A stretch of 64,000 bases of DNA from Aminithiophilus ramosus (GTDB taxonomy: Bacteria; Synergistota; Synergistia; Synergistales; Aminithiophilaceae), in contig NZ_CP072943.1 in assembly GCF_018069705.1 (NCBI RefSeq), positions 1,923,453 through 1,987,452 of the forward strand. Reading direction: 5' to 3'. The notes beneath the pieces were generated by a model. That model saw nothing but the letters and a program-made list of their open reading frames with translations, was not told the origin of the DNA and did no database searches. The position numbers were made by a program, and so were the translations under genes. How positions within the stretch are numbered: position 1 is the stretch's first letter; every line of letters begins with the position of its first letter. This document shows positions 17,074 through 25,068 of this stretch, in pieces.

Positions 17074-17487
17074 CTATAGAAGGGCCGCGATCTCCTCGCC
17101 GGAGTGTTCTTTTCCCTGGTTCATTCCCGGGCAGCGGCGACTCTCCTCCATCCAGGCACGAGGCGAGGCCAGAAGGGAGGGCCAGAAGGGAAAGAGCCGA
17201 CACTGGAGGGGCCTGAGGCCGTAGACGGTACAGCGGCCCGTGGCGCCGTCCAGCAGGCGGCATTCGCCGTTGGCCTTTTCGACGATGCTGGGGCGACCGT
17301 AGCGCCCCGTCACGTAGCGGCGGCGAAACTCCTCCAGGTTCGACGCGATTCGTGCGGCAAGCATTCTTTCTTCCTCTTCGGTGAACCATATGGCCCCCGG
17401 TTCACCGCGACAGCAACGGCCGCAACCCAGACACTCAAACTTTAAACCTGTCCACCACCAGGGTTTATCCGATTTCGGACCGTCCAT
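17074..17487 (-). CDS. YkgJ-family Cys-cluster protein, 3-prime end altered by IS insertion
   Basis: The 137-residue frame starts MDGPKSDKPWWW and has the CxxCGxCC motif at C19, C22, C25, C26. A second cluster (CRLLDGATGRCTVYGLRPLQC) and a final CPGM follow. This is the YkgJ/UPF0153 family of putative zinc- or iron-binding proteins, function unknown. The stop codon TAG is formed at the very edge of the IS3 element. Removing the IS and one TAT copy would continue the frame for about 14 more codons (LLYSGDDAFPRSMT, then stop). The loss is small and the core cysteines remain. The ATG at 17487 has AGGGAG upstream. Confidence 0.8.
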   Translation of the reverse strand: MDGPKSDKPWWWTGLKFECLGCGRCCRGEPGAIWFTEEEERMLAARIASNLEEFRRRYVTGRYGRPSIVEKANGECRLLDGATGRCTVYGLRPLQCRLFPFWPSLLASPRAWMEESRRCPGMNQGKEHSGEEIAALL

Positions 17488-17514
17488 ATCCGTCGCTCCC
17501 TTCAGTTCATCTTT

Positions 17515-18370
17515 TGACGCCGGAGACCCACCGCCCCTTCGGGGCGGGCGCGGGCAGGATGGCCACGCTCCCAGGGAAAGCTCGTCGCTTCGGCGGCGAC
17601 GACGTGGGGAAACCTCTCCGCCCCTCCGGGGCGGGCGCGGGCAGGATGCCCACGCTCCCAGGGAAAACCCGTCGCCGGAGGGCCGACTTTCCCGGACCGC
17701 GCGACTCCATTCGGCCGGGGGCCCTATCGGGAGCGCCGCTTCGCCTGGCCGCGAGGGTTTTGCCCCTGCTGGGAGCGCGGCCATCCTTGGCGGCGCGCGG
17801 GACGGATTTTTCGTCCCGCAGGGTTTTCCTCCTCGGTCGCCGTCGCTTCGGCGGCAACGGCATGGGGAAACCCCTCCGCCCCTTCGGGGCGGGCGCGGGC
17901 AGGATGCCCACGCTCCCAGGGAAAGCTCGTCGCTTCGGCGGCGACGACGTGGGGAAACCCCTCCGCCCCTCCGGGACGGGCGCGGGCAGGATGCCCACGC
18001 TCCCAGGAAAAACCCGTCGCTCCGGCGGCGACGACGTGGGGAAACCCCTCCGCCCCTCCGGGACGGGCGCGGGCAGGATGCCCACGCTCCCAGGGCAAGC
18101 CCGTCGCCGGAGGGCCGACTTTTCCGGACCGCGCGACTCCATTCGGCCGGGGACCCTATCGGGAGCGCGGCTTCGCCTGGCCGCGAGGGTTTTGCCCTCG
18201 CCGGGAGTGCCGTTTCGCCTGACCGCGGGGGTTTTGCCCCTGCTGGGAGCGCGGCCATCCTGGCGGCGCGCGGGACGGGTTTTTCGTCCCGCAGGGTTTC
18301 CCTCCTCGGTCGCCGTCGCTCCGGCGGCGACGGCGTGCGTGCAGGGAGACCACCGCCCCTTCGGGGCGGA
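17515..18370. repeat. GC-rich hairpin repeat cluster II (inverted relative to cluster I)
   Basis: This gene-free stretch repeats units such as GGGCAGGATGCCCACGCTCC (near 17642, 17910, 17988 and 18070), plus a variant near 17552. It is the reverse complement of the landmark in cluster I. It also holds the TTTTGCCCCTGCTGGGAGCG block (near 17758 and 18230) and two copies of CCGCGCGACTCCATTCGG. Self-complementary CGCCCCTTCGGGGCG or CGCCCCTCCGGGGCG cores recur. It contains no credible gene. Confidence 0.9.
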
Positions 18371-18372
18371 CG

Positions 18373-18412
18373 CCGAGGGGGAGTCCCGTCTGCCGTCGGG
18401 ACTCCCCCTCGG
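18373..18412. terminator. Strong hairpin downstream of flgJ
   Basis: CCGAGGGGGAGTCCC pairs perfectly with GGGACTCCCCCTCGG around a 10-base loop. It begins 16 bases after the flgJ stop and ends the mreB-flgJ operon. No T-tract follows on the minus strand. Confidence 0.7.
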
Positions 18413-18427
18413 TATTCTCCCCGCCCC

Positions 18428-18739
18428 TCAGCTTCGCTTCGCTTCGGGCAGGGCCTTGACGAGCTGGCTGTAGAGGACTTTCCAGAGGCCGACGCCCTCT
18501 CCTTCGCTGAGGCTTTCCGAGGACATTTCCACGGCCAGGTCTTCGAGGACGGCGTAGGTCCGTTTGTCTCCGGCGCCGAGGGCCCGGGCGCTTTTCATCA
18601 TGTTTTTCCAGAGATCGGCGAGGAAGATGCCCTCGAAGTCGCGGCAGGCCTCTTCGAGTCTGGCCTTTTCCCGGTCATCGGCGGCGCGTCCTGAGGGCAG
18701 AAGCGACGGGACACCGGCGGACTTCCCGACGGGGTCCAT
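18428..18739 (-). CDS. flgJ: Flagellar rod-binding protein (FlgJ N-terminal domain only)
   Basis: A 103-residue protein with the rod-binding domain (ACRDFEGIFLADLWKNMMKSAR, trimmed here: FEGIFLADLWKNMM at about 35-48). It lacks the C-terminal muramidase domain of enterobacterial FlgJ. It caps rod assembly in the periplasm. The ATG at 18739 overlaps the flgI stop as TGATG; a GTG one codon earlier is possible. It is the last gene of the rod/ring operon. Confidence 0.88.
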   Translation of the reverse strand: MDPVGKSAGVPSLLPSGRAADDREKARLEEACRDFEGIFLADLWKNMMKSARALGAGDKRTYAVLEDLAVEMSSESLSEGEGVGLWKVLYSQLVKALPEAKRS

Positions 18740-19845
18740 CACATCACCACCAGTTCGCCGTGAAGGGCGCCGGCCCTGTCGATGGCCTGGAGGATGGCGA
18801 TCATGTCGCGGGGCGAGGCGCCGACGCCGTTGAGGGCCGCGACGAGTTCGTCGACCGTTCCCGCCTCGGGAACGGTGATGAGCTGTCCTCCCCCCTCCTG
18901 GGCGGAGACGGCCGTGCGGGGGACGACGGCGGTCTGGCCCTGCCCGAAGGGCTGCGGCTGGGAGACCTGGGGCTGCTCCACGACCTGGACTGTGAGGTTG
19001 CCGTGGGCGACGGCGACGGTGTCGATGCGGACGTTGCCGCCCATGACGACGGTGCCGGTCCTTTCGTTGACGACGACGCGGGCCGTCGCGTCGGGACGGA
19101 CGGGAAGGGCTTCGAGCTCGGCGATGAAGGCCGAGGGAGTGGCCGCGTAGGCCGGAGGGATGGCGACTTCGACGCGACCGGCATCTTCGGGGCGGGCGAC
19201 GGCGCCGAACTGGGCGTTGATGGCCTCGGCCATGCGACGGGCCGTGGTGAAGTCGGGCTGGTTGAGGAGGAGGGAGAGGGTACCCCCGGGGCCGGTGAAG
19301 GAGGAGGCCACCTCCCGTTCGACGAGGACGCCTCCGGCGATGCGGCCCGTGGTGGTGATGTTTTTGGAGACGGAGGCGGCCTGTCCGCCCGCCGAGAAGC
19401 CGCCGACGAGGACGGGCCCCTGGACGGCGGCGTAGACGGCGCCGTTGGCGGCCTTGAGGGGCGTCTGGAGGAGGACGCCTCCTTCGAGGCTTTTGGCGTC
19501 GCCCATGGCCGAGACGCGGGCGTCGAGGGCCTGGCCCGGCCGGGCGAAGGGGGGAAGGTCGGCGGTGACGGAGACGACGGCGGAGTTGCGGCTTTTGAGG
19601 TCTCCCGCGTCGATGGAGATGCCGAACTGGTCGACCATGTTCTTCATCATCCGCAGGACGAGGTCTCCTCGGTCCCCCGTTCCCTGAAGGCCGACGACGA
19701 GGCCCATGCCCACGAGTTGGTTCGATCGGGCACCGCCGACGGTGGCCAGGTCCTTGAGACGGACCTGGGCCGCGGCGGAGGGCAGGGCCGACGCGACGGC
19801 GAGGAGGATAAGGAGGGAAAGAAGGGTCTTCCCGATGTTTTTCAT
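18739..19845 (-). CDS. flgI: Flagellar P-ring protein FlgI
   Basis: FlgI forms the P-ring around the rod in the peptidoglycan layer. The 368-residue precursor has a Sec signal peptide (LLSLLILLAVASALPSAAA, cleavage about residue 26). The family signature RLKDLATVGGARSNQLVGMG and GLVVGLQGTGD follow at once. It ends close to the normal length of about 365. Presence of FlgI with FlgH shows a diderm envelope. Confidence 0.97.
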   Translation of the reverse strand: MKNIGKTLLSLLILLAVASALPSAAAQVRLKDLATVGGARSNQLVGMGLVVGLQGTGDRGDLVLRMMKNMVDQFGISIDAGDLKSRNSAVVSVTADLPPFARPGQALDARVSAMGDAKSLEGGVLLQTPLKAANGAVYAAVQGPVLVGGFSAGGQAASVSKNITTTGRIAGGVLVEREVASSFTGPGGTLSLLLNQPDFTTARRMAEAINAQFGAVARPEDAGRVEVAIPPAYAATPSAFIAELEALPVRPDATARVVVNERTGTVVMGGNVRIDTVAVAHGNLTVQVVEQPQVSQPQPFGQGQTAVVPRTAVSAQEGGGQLITVPEAGTVDELVAALNGVGASPRDMIAILQAIDRAGALHGELVVM

Positions 19846-19863
19846 GACGGTCCCTCCCGATGG

Positions 19864-20442
19864 CTAGAAAATGGTCTGGAGAATCTGGGTGAGGATGCCC
19901 GGCTTCTGGAGGCGGCCGACGCTGCCCTTTCCTTCGACGGAGAGGGTGGCGTTGGCGACGCGGTCGCTGGCGACGCTGTTGTCGGGGCCGACGTCCTGGG
20001 GGCGGATGACGCCCTCGATGCGCAGGCGCAGGTTCTCCTCGTGGGTCCGCACGTTGCGGCTGCCTTCGATGACGAGGTTGCCGTTGGGCAGGACTTCGGT
20101 GACGAGGCAGGTGATGGTCGTCGTCAGGGTGTGTTTGCGCTCCGTCGAGGCGTCACCGGTCATGGTGCTGCTGCTGCCGAAGCCGAGCTTTTTGATGAAG
20201 TCGAAGATGCCGACTCCGTCGGCCACCTCCGATGCGTTGGTCTTGCTGAGGTCGGTCTTACCCTCGTCTTTCGTCGACGTCTTTTCGGCCACGGTGACGG
20301 TGACGATGTCGCCGACACGGGTGGGGCGACGGTCGGCGAAGAGGTTCGCCGAGTCGCTCCAGAGCGAGTCGGCCCAGGCCGGCAGAGCCAGGGCGAGGAC
20401 GATCAGGAAGACCGGGAGGGCTTTTCTTTTCATGACGTTCAT
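19864..20442 (-). CDS. flgH: Flagellar L-ring protein FlgH, without lipobox
   Basis: FlgH builds the outer-membrane L-ring. The 192-residue precursor has a signal peptide (KRKALPVFLIVLALALPAWA) followed by DSLWSDSANLFADRR, the usual start of mature FlgH (SLW...). Domain motifs include RVGDIVTVTVAE and NLVIEGSRNVRTHEENL. Unlike Salmonella FlgH there is no cysteine at or near the cleavage site, so it should not be a lipoprotein. The first ATG overlaps the flgA stop (ATGA). Confidence 0.95.
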   Translation of the reverse strand: MNVMKRKALPVFLIVLALALPAWADSLWSDSANLFADRRPTRVGDIVTVTVAEKTSTKDEGKTDLSKTNASEVADGVGIFDFIKKLGFGSSSTMTGDASTERKHTLTTTITCLVTEVLPNGNLVIEGSRNVRTHEENLRLRIEGVIRPQDVGPDNSVASDRVANATLSVEGKGSVGRLQKPGILTQILQTIF

Positions 20443-21317
20443 CTCGCTTCCACCACTCCGGGACCGACGACGACGGCTTCGACGACGACCCTGCTTTCCA
20501 TGTTCCTCACGCGCACCGTTTCGCCGAGGGCGCCGCTGTCGAGGGCCTGGGCGGAGGCGACGACGACGAGGGATCCCGAGCGGGCCCGAAGGATGACGCG
20601 GTCACGCCTCTCGACGAGGGGAAGGGTCTCGAAGTCGCCCCGCGTCAGGGCCGATCCGGCCGGGACGTCCCGGGCGAGACGGCTGCCGAGGAGGCCTTCG
20701 AGCGAGAAGGGGATGTCGCGGAGGCTGTCCCTCTCGACGGTGCGCAGGAAGAGGTCTCCCTCCCTGAGGACATCGCCTTTTTTGAGAGGGCGCGTCGCGA
20801 CGGGGGCGGGCTGGAACCAGCGCAGGCGGACCGGCAGGGCTCTCTCGCCTCCGTCGGGGAGGCGAAGCCGGAGCGTGACCGACGCTTCGCCGATCTGCAC
20901 GGTCTGGCCCGCGGCGATCCGGGCTCCCCGGGGGAGGTCGACGGGGCTGGCCTCGAGTCCCCAGGGCCATCCGACGAGGGCCTTGACGAGGCCCGCCGTC
21001 GTCCCGGCACCGGCGACGCTGACGCTTTCGGCCATGACGATGCGGAGTCGGATGCCGCCGATGCCGGCCTCCTGGAGGGCGTCGATGACGTCTTTGCGGG
21101 TGAGTCGCCCCTGGCGGTCGGGGTGGACGGTCAGGCCCGAGACGACGCGGACCAGCTCGGCGTCGCCGCCGAGGGCGGCGACTTCGCCGAGGGAAACGAC
21201 GCCTCCCCGGGCCTGGACGGAGGCGGGGATTTCGATGCTGAGGTCGGCGGCCCACGCCGCACCTGCCGCGAGGAGCAGGGCCAGAAGAAGCGGCGCCAGG
21301 CGAAGGGGGGCTCTCAC
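20439..21317 (-). CDS. flgA: Flagellar P-ring assembly chaperone FlgA
   Basis: A 292-residue periplasmic protein with a signal peptide (about residues 1-23, ending AAGAAWA). The C-terminal half carries SAF-type beta-clip sequence (VATRPLKKGDVLREGDL and LLGSRLARDVPAGSALTRGD). FlgA assists FlgI polymerisation into the P-ring. It overlaps flgH by four bases and follows flgG by 10 bases. Confidence 0.92.
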   Translation of the reverse strand: MRAPLRLAPLLLALLLAAGAAWAADLSIEIPASVQARGGVVSLGEVAALGGDAELVRVVSGLTVHPDRQGRLTRKDVIDALQEAGIGGIRLRIVMAESVSVAGAGTTAGLVKALVGWPWGLEASPVDLPRGARIAAGQTVQIGEASVTLRLRLPDGGERALPVRLRWFQPAPVATRPLKKGDVLREGDLFLRTVERDSLRDIPFSLEGLLGSRLARDVPAGSALTRGDFETLPLVERRDRVILRARSGSLVVVASAQALDSGALGETVRVRNMESRVVVEAVVVGPGVVEAR

Positions 21318-21327
21318 GGCGGCACCT

Positions 21328-22116
21328 CTAGCGCTTGAGGCTGTTGGCGATGCGGAGGAGGTCGTCGGCGGTCTGGATGGTCTTCGAGTTGGCCTCGTAG
21401 GCCCTCTGGGCGACGATCATGTTGACCATCTCCTCGACGACCTGGACGTTGGACATTTCGATGAAGCGGTGGAGAACGTAGCCGATTCCCTCGTCGCCGG
21501 GCGCTCCGACGATGGGTTCGCCGCTGGCGTCGGTCTCGCGGAAGAGGTTTTTGCCCACAGCCTTGAGGCCTCCTGGGTTGACGAAGCGGGCCAGCTCGAT
21601 ATCCCCCACTTCCTGCTGGTCCGGGTCGGCGACGGTGGTGATGGAGACGACGCCGGTGGGGCTGATGGAGATGCTCGTCGTGTCGTCGGGGACGACGATG
21701 TTGGGTTCCAGGAGGTAGCCGTTGGAGGTGACGATCTGCCCATCGCCGTCGCGACGCCAGGAGCCGTCGCGGGTGTAGGCGATCTCGCCGTCGGGAAGGA
21801 CGACCTGGAAGAAGCCGTCTCCCTCGATGGCCATGTCGTAGTCGCCGCCGGTTTCCGTAAGGTTGCCCTCGTTCATCATGCGGTTCGTGCCGACGACGCG
21901 CGTTCCCAGGCCGACCTGGATGCCCGTGGGGACGACGGAACCGACCTCGACGGGAGCGCCGGGCTCCCTATCGATCTGGTAAAGCAGGTCCTCGAAGTCG
22001 GCCCGGACTTTTTTGAAGCCCGTCGTGTTGACGTTGGCGAGGTTGTTGGCGACGACGTCGAGATGGGTCTGTTGAGCGACCATTCCCGAGGCGCCCGTCC
22101 AAAGGGATCGCAGCAT
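21328..22116 (-). CDS. flgG: Distal rod protein FlgG
   Basis: A 262-residue protein starting MLRSLWTGASGMVAQQTHLD and then the rod signature VVANNLANVNTTGFKK (about 21-36). It ends with the conserved EMVNMIVAQRAYEANSKTIQ helix. The length matches FlgG of other bacteria. FlgG makes the distal rod that crosses the periplasm. Paralogue flgF lies immediately upstream. Confidence 0.95.
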   Translation of the reverse strand: MLRSLWTGASGMVAQQTHLDVVANNLANVNTTGFKKVRADFEDLLYQIDREPGAPVEVGSVVPTGIQVGLGTRVVGTNRMMNEGNLTETGGDYDMAIEGDGFFQVVLPDGEIAYTRDGSWRRDGDGQIVTSNGYLLEPNIVVPDDTTSISISPTGVVSITTVADPDQQEVGDIELARFVNPGGLKAVGKNLFRETDASGEPIVGAPGDEGIGYVLHRFIEMSNVQVVEEMVNMIVAQRAYEANSKTIQTADDLLRIANSLKR

Positions 22117-22136
22117 GTCCGTCTACCTCCTTCTGT

Positions 22137-22931
22137 CTACCCTGTCTTGCCGAAGGCCGTCGTGAGACGCGAGGCCGACTCGTCCTGGGTGGTGACGCAC
22201 TTGGCCGAGGCCTCGTAGGCCCGGTGGGCATCCATCATGCGGACCATCTCCTCGACGACGTGGACGTTGGACATCTCCAGGGCGCCGGGGATGATCCGGT
22301 AGTTATCCAGGTCCTGAGCGGCCCCGGAGGCTTCCGTCTCGGTGACGAGGCTCTTGCCGACCTGACGGAGCCACGTCGGGTTTTCGAAGGTGACGAAACG
22401 GAGGTTGCCGACGATCTCTCCGTCGACGGAGATCTGGCCTCCGTCGCCGATGAGAAGCTCCTGTCCCTCGCCGAATTCGATGTCGCCTCCGTCGCCCTGG
22501 ACGCGGTAGCCGTCGTGGGTCACGAGGCGCCCCTGATCGTCGCGGACGAAGTGGCCCGACCGGGTGTAAAAGACGTTGCCTCCGTCGTCGGTGACGACGA
22601 AGTAGCCCTCTTCGCCGGCGGCGACGTCGAGGGGGTTGCCCGTGACCTGGACGGAGCCGGCCGAGGTGCGCAGGGCCGTTTCGGAGAGGACGGTGGTGAG
22701 GGCGGCGTCGCCGATGGGCGTCTTTCCGCCGAGGACGAGCCGGCGTTCGACCCCGAAGCGTTTCTCGTCGGCCTCGATGCGGCTCATGAGAAGGGAGGGG
22801 AAGGCCTCGTTGACGGCCCGTCTTCCCCTGAAGCCGCTGGTGCCGACGTTGGCCAGGTTGTTGGCGGCGACGTCGATGCCGGCGCTCTGGACGAGCATGG
22901 CCGAAGTTCCGGTGTAGATGCCTCGAAACAC
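22137..22931 (-). CDS. flgF: Proximal rod protein FlgF (FlhO-like)
   Basis: A 264-residue rod protein with GIDVAANNLANVGTSGFRG near the start and EEMVRMMDAHRAYEASAK near the end. The start is the GTG at 22931 (VFRGIYTGTSAML), preceded by AAAGGGGG at good distance. It directly follows the mreB gene, as flhO follows mbl in Bacillus. FlgF forms the proximal rod with FlgB and FlgC, which are not in the window. Confidence 0.92.
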   Translation of the reverse strand: MFRGIYTGTSAMLVQSAGIDVAANNLANVGTSGFRGRRAVNEAFPSLLMSRIEADEKRFGVERRLVLGGKTPIGDAALTTVLSETALRTSAGSVQVTGNPLDVAAGEEGYFVVTDDGGNVFYTRSGHFVRDDQGRLVTHDGYRVQGDGGDIEFGEGQELLIGDGGQISVDGEIVGNLRFVTFENPTWLRQVGKSLVTETEASGAAQDLDNYRIIPGALEMSNVHVVEEMVRMMDAHRAYEASAKCVTTQDESASRLTTAFGKTG

Positions 22932-22948
22932 GGTAGGGCCCCCTTTAG

Positions 22949-23992
22949 CTAGCCCCCGAGGCGTCGGCCTCCCTTGCGAATGGCGGGAATGACGGTGCCG
23001 GAGACGCGCAGTCTGTCCAGTTCCTCCAGCGCCTTGCCCGTGCCGAGGGCGACGCACTCCATGGGGTGATCTGCGATGTAGCAGGAGATGTCGGTCTCTT
23101 CCATGACCCGCTCGGGAAGGCCTTTGAGAAGGGCGCCTCCGCCGGTGAGGACGATTCCTCTGTCTATGATATCGGCTGCCAGCTCGGGCGGCGTTAGCTC
23201 CAGGACCTTGCGGATTCCCTCGATGATCTGCTGGACCGTCTCCTCGATGGCCTGGGAGACGGCGAAGCTGGTGATCTCGATCTGTCGGGGCAGGCCGTGG
23301 ATGAGGTCCCGTCCCCTGATGGCGAGGGATTTCTCCTCGTCTCTGGGGAAGCAGGTGCCGATCTGGATCTTGAGGTCCTCCGACGTCTGTTCGCCGATGG
23401 CCAGGTTGAACTGTTTGCGGACGTAACGGGTGATGGCCTCGTCGAAACGGTCGCCGCCGACGCGGAGCGATTCGGAGACGACGATGCCTCCGAGGGAGAT
23501 GACGGCGATGTCGGTCGTTCCGCCGCCGATGTCGACGACCATGTTGCCCCGCGGTTCGGCGACGTCGAGGTTGGCGCCGATGCCGGAGGCCATGGGCTCT
23601 TCGATGAGGTAGGCCTCCTTGGCGCCCACTTCGATGGCCGCCTCGAGAACGGCGCGACGCTCCACGTCGGTGGCCCCCGAGGGGACGCAGATCATGACGC
23701 GGTTGCGGAAGAGCCGTCCCATTCCGGAGGTGATTTTTTTCAGAAAGTAGTGGAGCATGACTTCCGTTATGGTGTAGTCGGCGATGACGCCATCCCGCAG
23801 GGGACGGACGGCGACGACGTGTCCCGGCGTCCGCCCCAGCATGCGCTTGGCCTCGGAGCCGACGGCGAGAACCTTGCCCGTGTTCTGGTCGACGGCGACG
23901 ACGGAGGGTTCGCGCATGACGACGCCCTTACCCCTGACGTAGATGAGGACCGTGGCGGTGCCGAGGTCGATACCGATGTCCTTGCCCCACAT
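22949..23992 (-). CDS. mreB: Rod-shape actin homologue MreB/Mbl
   Basis: This 347-residue actin-fold ATPase assembles membrane-bound filaments that guide cell-wall synthesis. Motifs: GIDLGTATVLIYV (7-19), DIGGGTTDIAVISLGG (about 154-169) and VLTGGGALLKGLPE (about 283-296). Full length matches MreB/Mbl. Adjacency to flgF and flgG reproduces the Bacillus mbl-flhO-flhP order, so Mbl is the closer equivalent. It has its own promoter and a strong ribosome site (TAAGGAGGT). Confidence 0.95.
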   Translation of the reverse strand: MWGKDIGIDLGTATVLIYVRGKGVVMREPSVVAVDQNTGKVLAVGSEAKRMLGRTPGHVVAVRPLRDGVIADYTITEVMLHYFLKKITSGMGRLFRNRVMICVPSGATDVERRAVLEAAIEVGAKEAYLIEEPMASGIGANLDVAEPRGNMVVDIGGGTTDIAVISLGGIVVSESLRVGGDRFDEAITRYVRKQFNLAIGEQTSEDLKIQIGTCFPRDEEKSLAIRGRDLIHGLPRQIEITSFAVSQAIEETVQQIIEGIRKVLELTPPELAADIIDRGIVLTGGGALLKGLPERVMEETDISCYIADHPMECVALGTGKALEELDRLRVSGTVIPAIRKGGRRLGG

Positions 23993-24051
23993 CCTCGTGA
24001 CCTCCTTACTTCCCTTCGGTTTCGCCGGTTGCGGCGGAAACTGCAGTAATG

Positions 24052-24080
24052 ACTATAGCGCCATCGCGACGCTCTCACAA
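24052..24080 (-). promoter_or_regulatory. Sigma-70 promoter of mreB-flgF-flgG-flgA-flgH-flgI-flgJ
   Basis: On the minus strand TTGTGA (24080-24075), 17 bases, TATAGT (24057-24052). The predicted leader of about 50 bases ends in TAAGGAGGT before the mreB ATG. No sigma-28 site is present, in keeping with early flagellar genes. Confidence 0.8.
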
Positions 24081-24094
24081 GTTGAAGGATTGTC

Positions 24095-24190
24095 CCCGAA
24101 TCGGCAGACTCGCCGGGGCGAACGCCTCCGGGACCGGCGATTCGAGGTCCGCTCGAATCCCCCTGCCGGCAGGGCTTCGAGGCAGATTCC
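24095..24190. repeat. Palindromic element, copy B
   Basis: Between the mreB promoter and truA, GATTCGAG-GTCCG-CTCGAATC (8-bp inverted repeat, 24137-24157) is followed by the perfect palindrome CCCTGCCGGCAGGG and GCTTCGAGG. The arrangement parallels copy A at 8169-8215. No gene is seen here. Confidence 0.6.
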
Positions 24191-24219
24191 CGGTCCGGCC
24201 GCGGGGCGGCCGGACCGGG
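24191..24219. terminator. GC-rich hairpin downstream of truA
   Basis: CCGGTCCGGCCGC and GCGGCCGGACCGG form a 13-bp perfect stem around GGG. It lies about 55 bases beyond the truA stop and just before the mreB promoter, closing the ribosomal-ECF-truA transcript. There is no T-tract on the minus strand; GGTTT follows on the plus strand. Confidence 0.65.
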
Positions 24220-24274
24220 GTTTCCGCCGCAGAGCTTCGAGGGGGGAGCCTCCGGCCGTCGGGCCGAGTGGAGT

Positions 24275-25066
24275 CTATTCTTCCACGCCCGTCGCTCGCA
24301 TGTTTTCCTCCGACGTTTCGCGCCAGGGAGAGGGGACGTAGCCCACCTTCCAGAGAAAGAGCCCCTGAGGGGGCGCCGTCCTTCCCGATTCCTCCCTCCC
24401 CTTTCCCCCGAGGAGAGAGGCGAACCAGGAGGGATCCCTTTTCCCCCGGGCGACGGCGTCGAGGCTGCCGACGATGATGCGGACCATGTTGGTCAGAAAG
24501 CCACGCCCCCGGATGCGCAGGCGCACGATGGGCCCCCGGCGGAGAAGGGTGACGGCGTAGAGGGTCCTCCGACTCTCGTCGGGACAGTCGGCGGCGCGGC
24601 AGAAGGCCCGGAAGTCGTGTGTTCCCGGGAGAAGACGGCAGCAGGCGCGGAGGGGTTCGAGGTCCTGCCACGTCCTGTTGTGCCAGACGTAGGGAGCCAG
24701 GTGGGGGTAGCAGCACGTCTCCGTCCAGAGGAAGTAGACATATTCCCGGTATTGCGCGTCATGGCGAGCCCGGAAGGCGCCGTCGACGGGAGCGACGCGG
24801 AGGACGCGGAGCGTCTGGGGGAGATTGCCCTCCAGGGCGAGGCGCAGCCGCGACGGCTCCCAGCGCCGGGCCGTGTCGAAGGAGACGACCTGTCCCCGGG
24901 CGTGGACGCCGCCGTCGGTCCGCCCCGCGCCCTCGACGACGGACGGGACTCCGTTGAGACGGGTCAGGGCCTCTTCGAGAGCCCCCTGGACGGTGACACT
25001 CCCGGCCTGGCGCTGCCAGCCGGAGAAGGCGCTTCCCAGATAGGCGACTTCGGCGGCCCAGCGCAT
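24275..25066 (-). CDS. truA: tRNA pseudouridine(38-40) synthase TruA
   Basis: TruA isomerises uridines 38-40 in the anticodon arm. The 263-residue protein starts MRWAAEVAYLGSAFSGWQRQ. The catalytic aspartate is D51 in GAGRTDGGVHARGQV. The ATG at 25066 lies 3 bases after the ecfT stop; the frame is open further upstream but that part lies inside ecfT. The place after ecfT is conserved in Firmicutes. Confidence 0.95.
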   Translation of the reverse strand: MRWAAEVAYLGSAFSGWQRQAGSVTVQGALEEALTRLNGVPSVVEGAGRTDGGVHARGQVVSFDTARRWEPSRLRLALEGNLPQTLRVLRVAPVDGAFRARHDAQYREYVYFLWTETCCYPHLAPYVWHNRTWQDLEPLRACCRLLPGTHDFRAFCRAADCPDESRRTLYAVTLLRRGPIVRLRIRGRGFLTNMVRIIVGSLDAVARGKRDPSWFASLLGGKGREESGRTAPPQGLFLWKVGYVPSPWRETSEENMRATGVEE

Positions 25067-25068
25067 GG

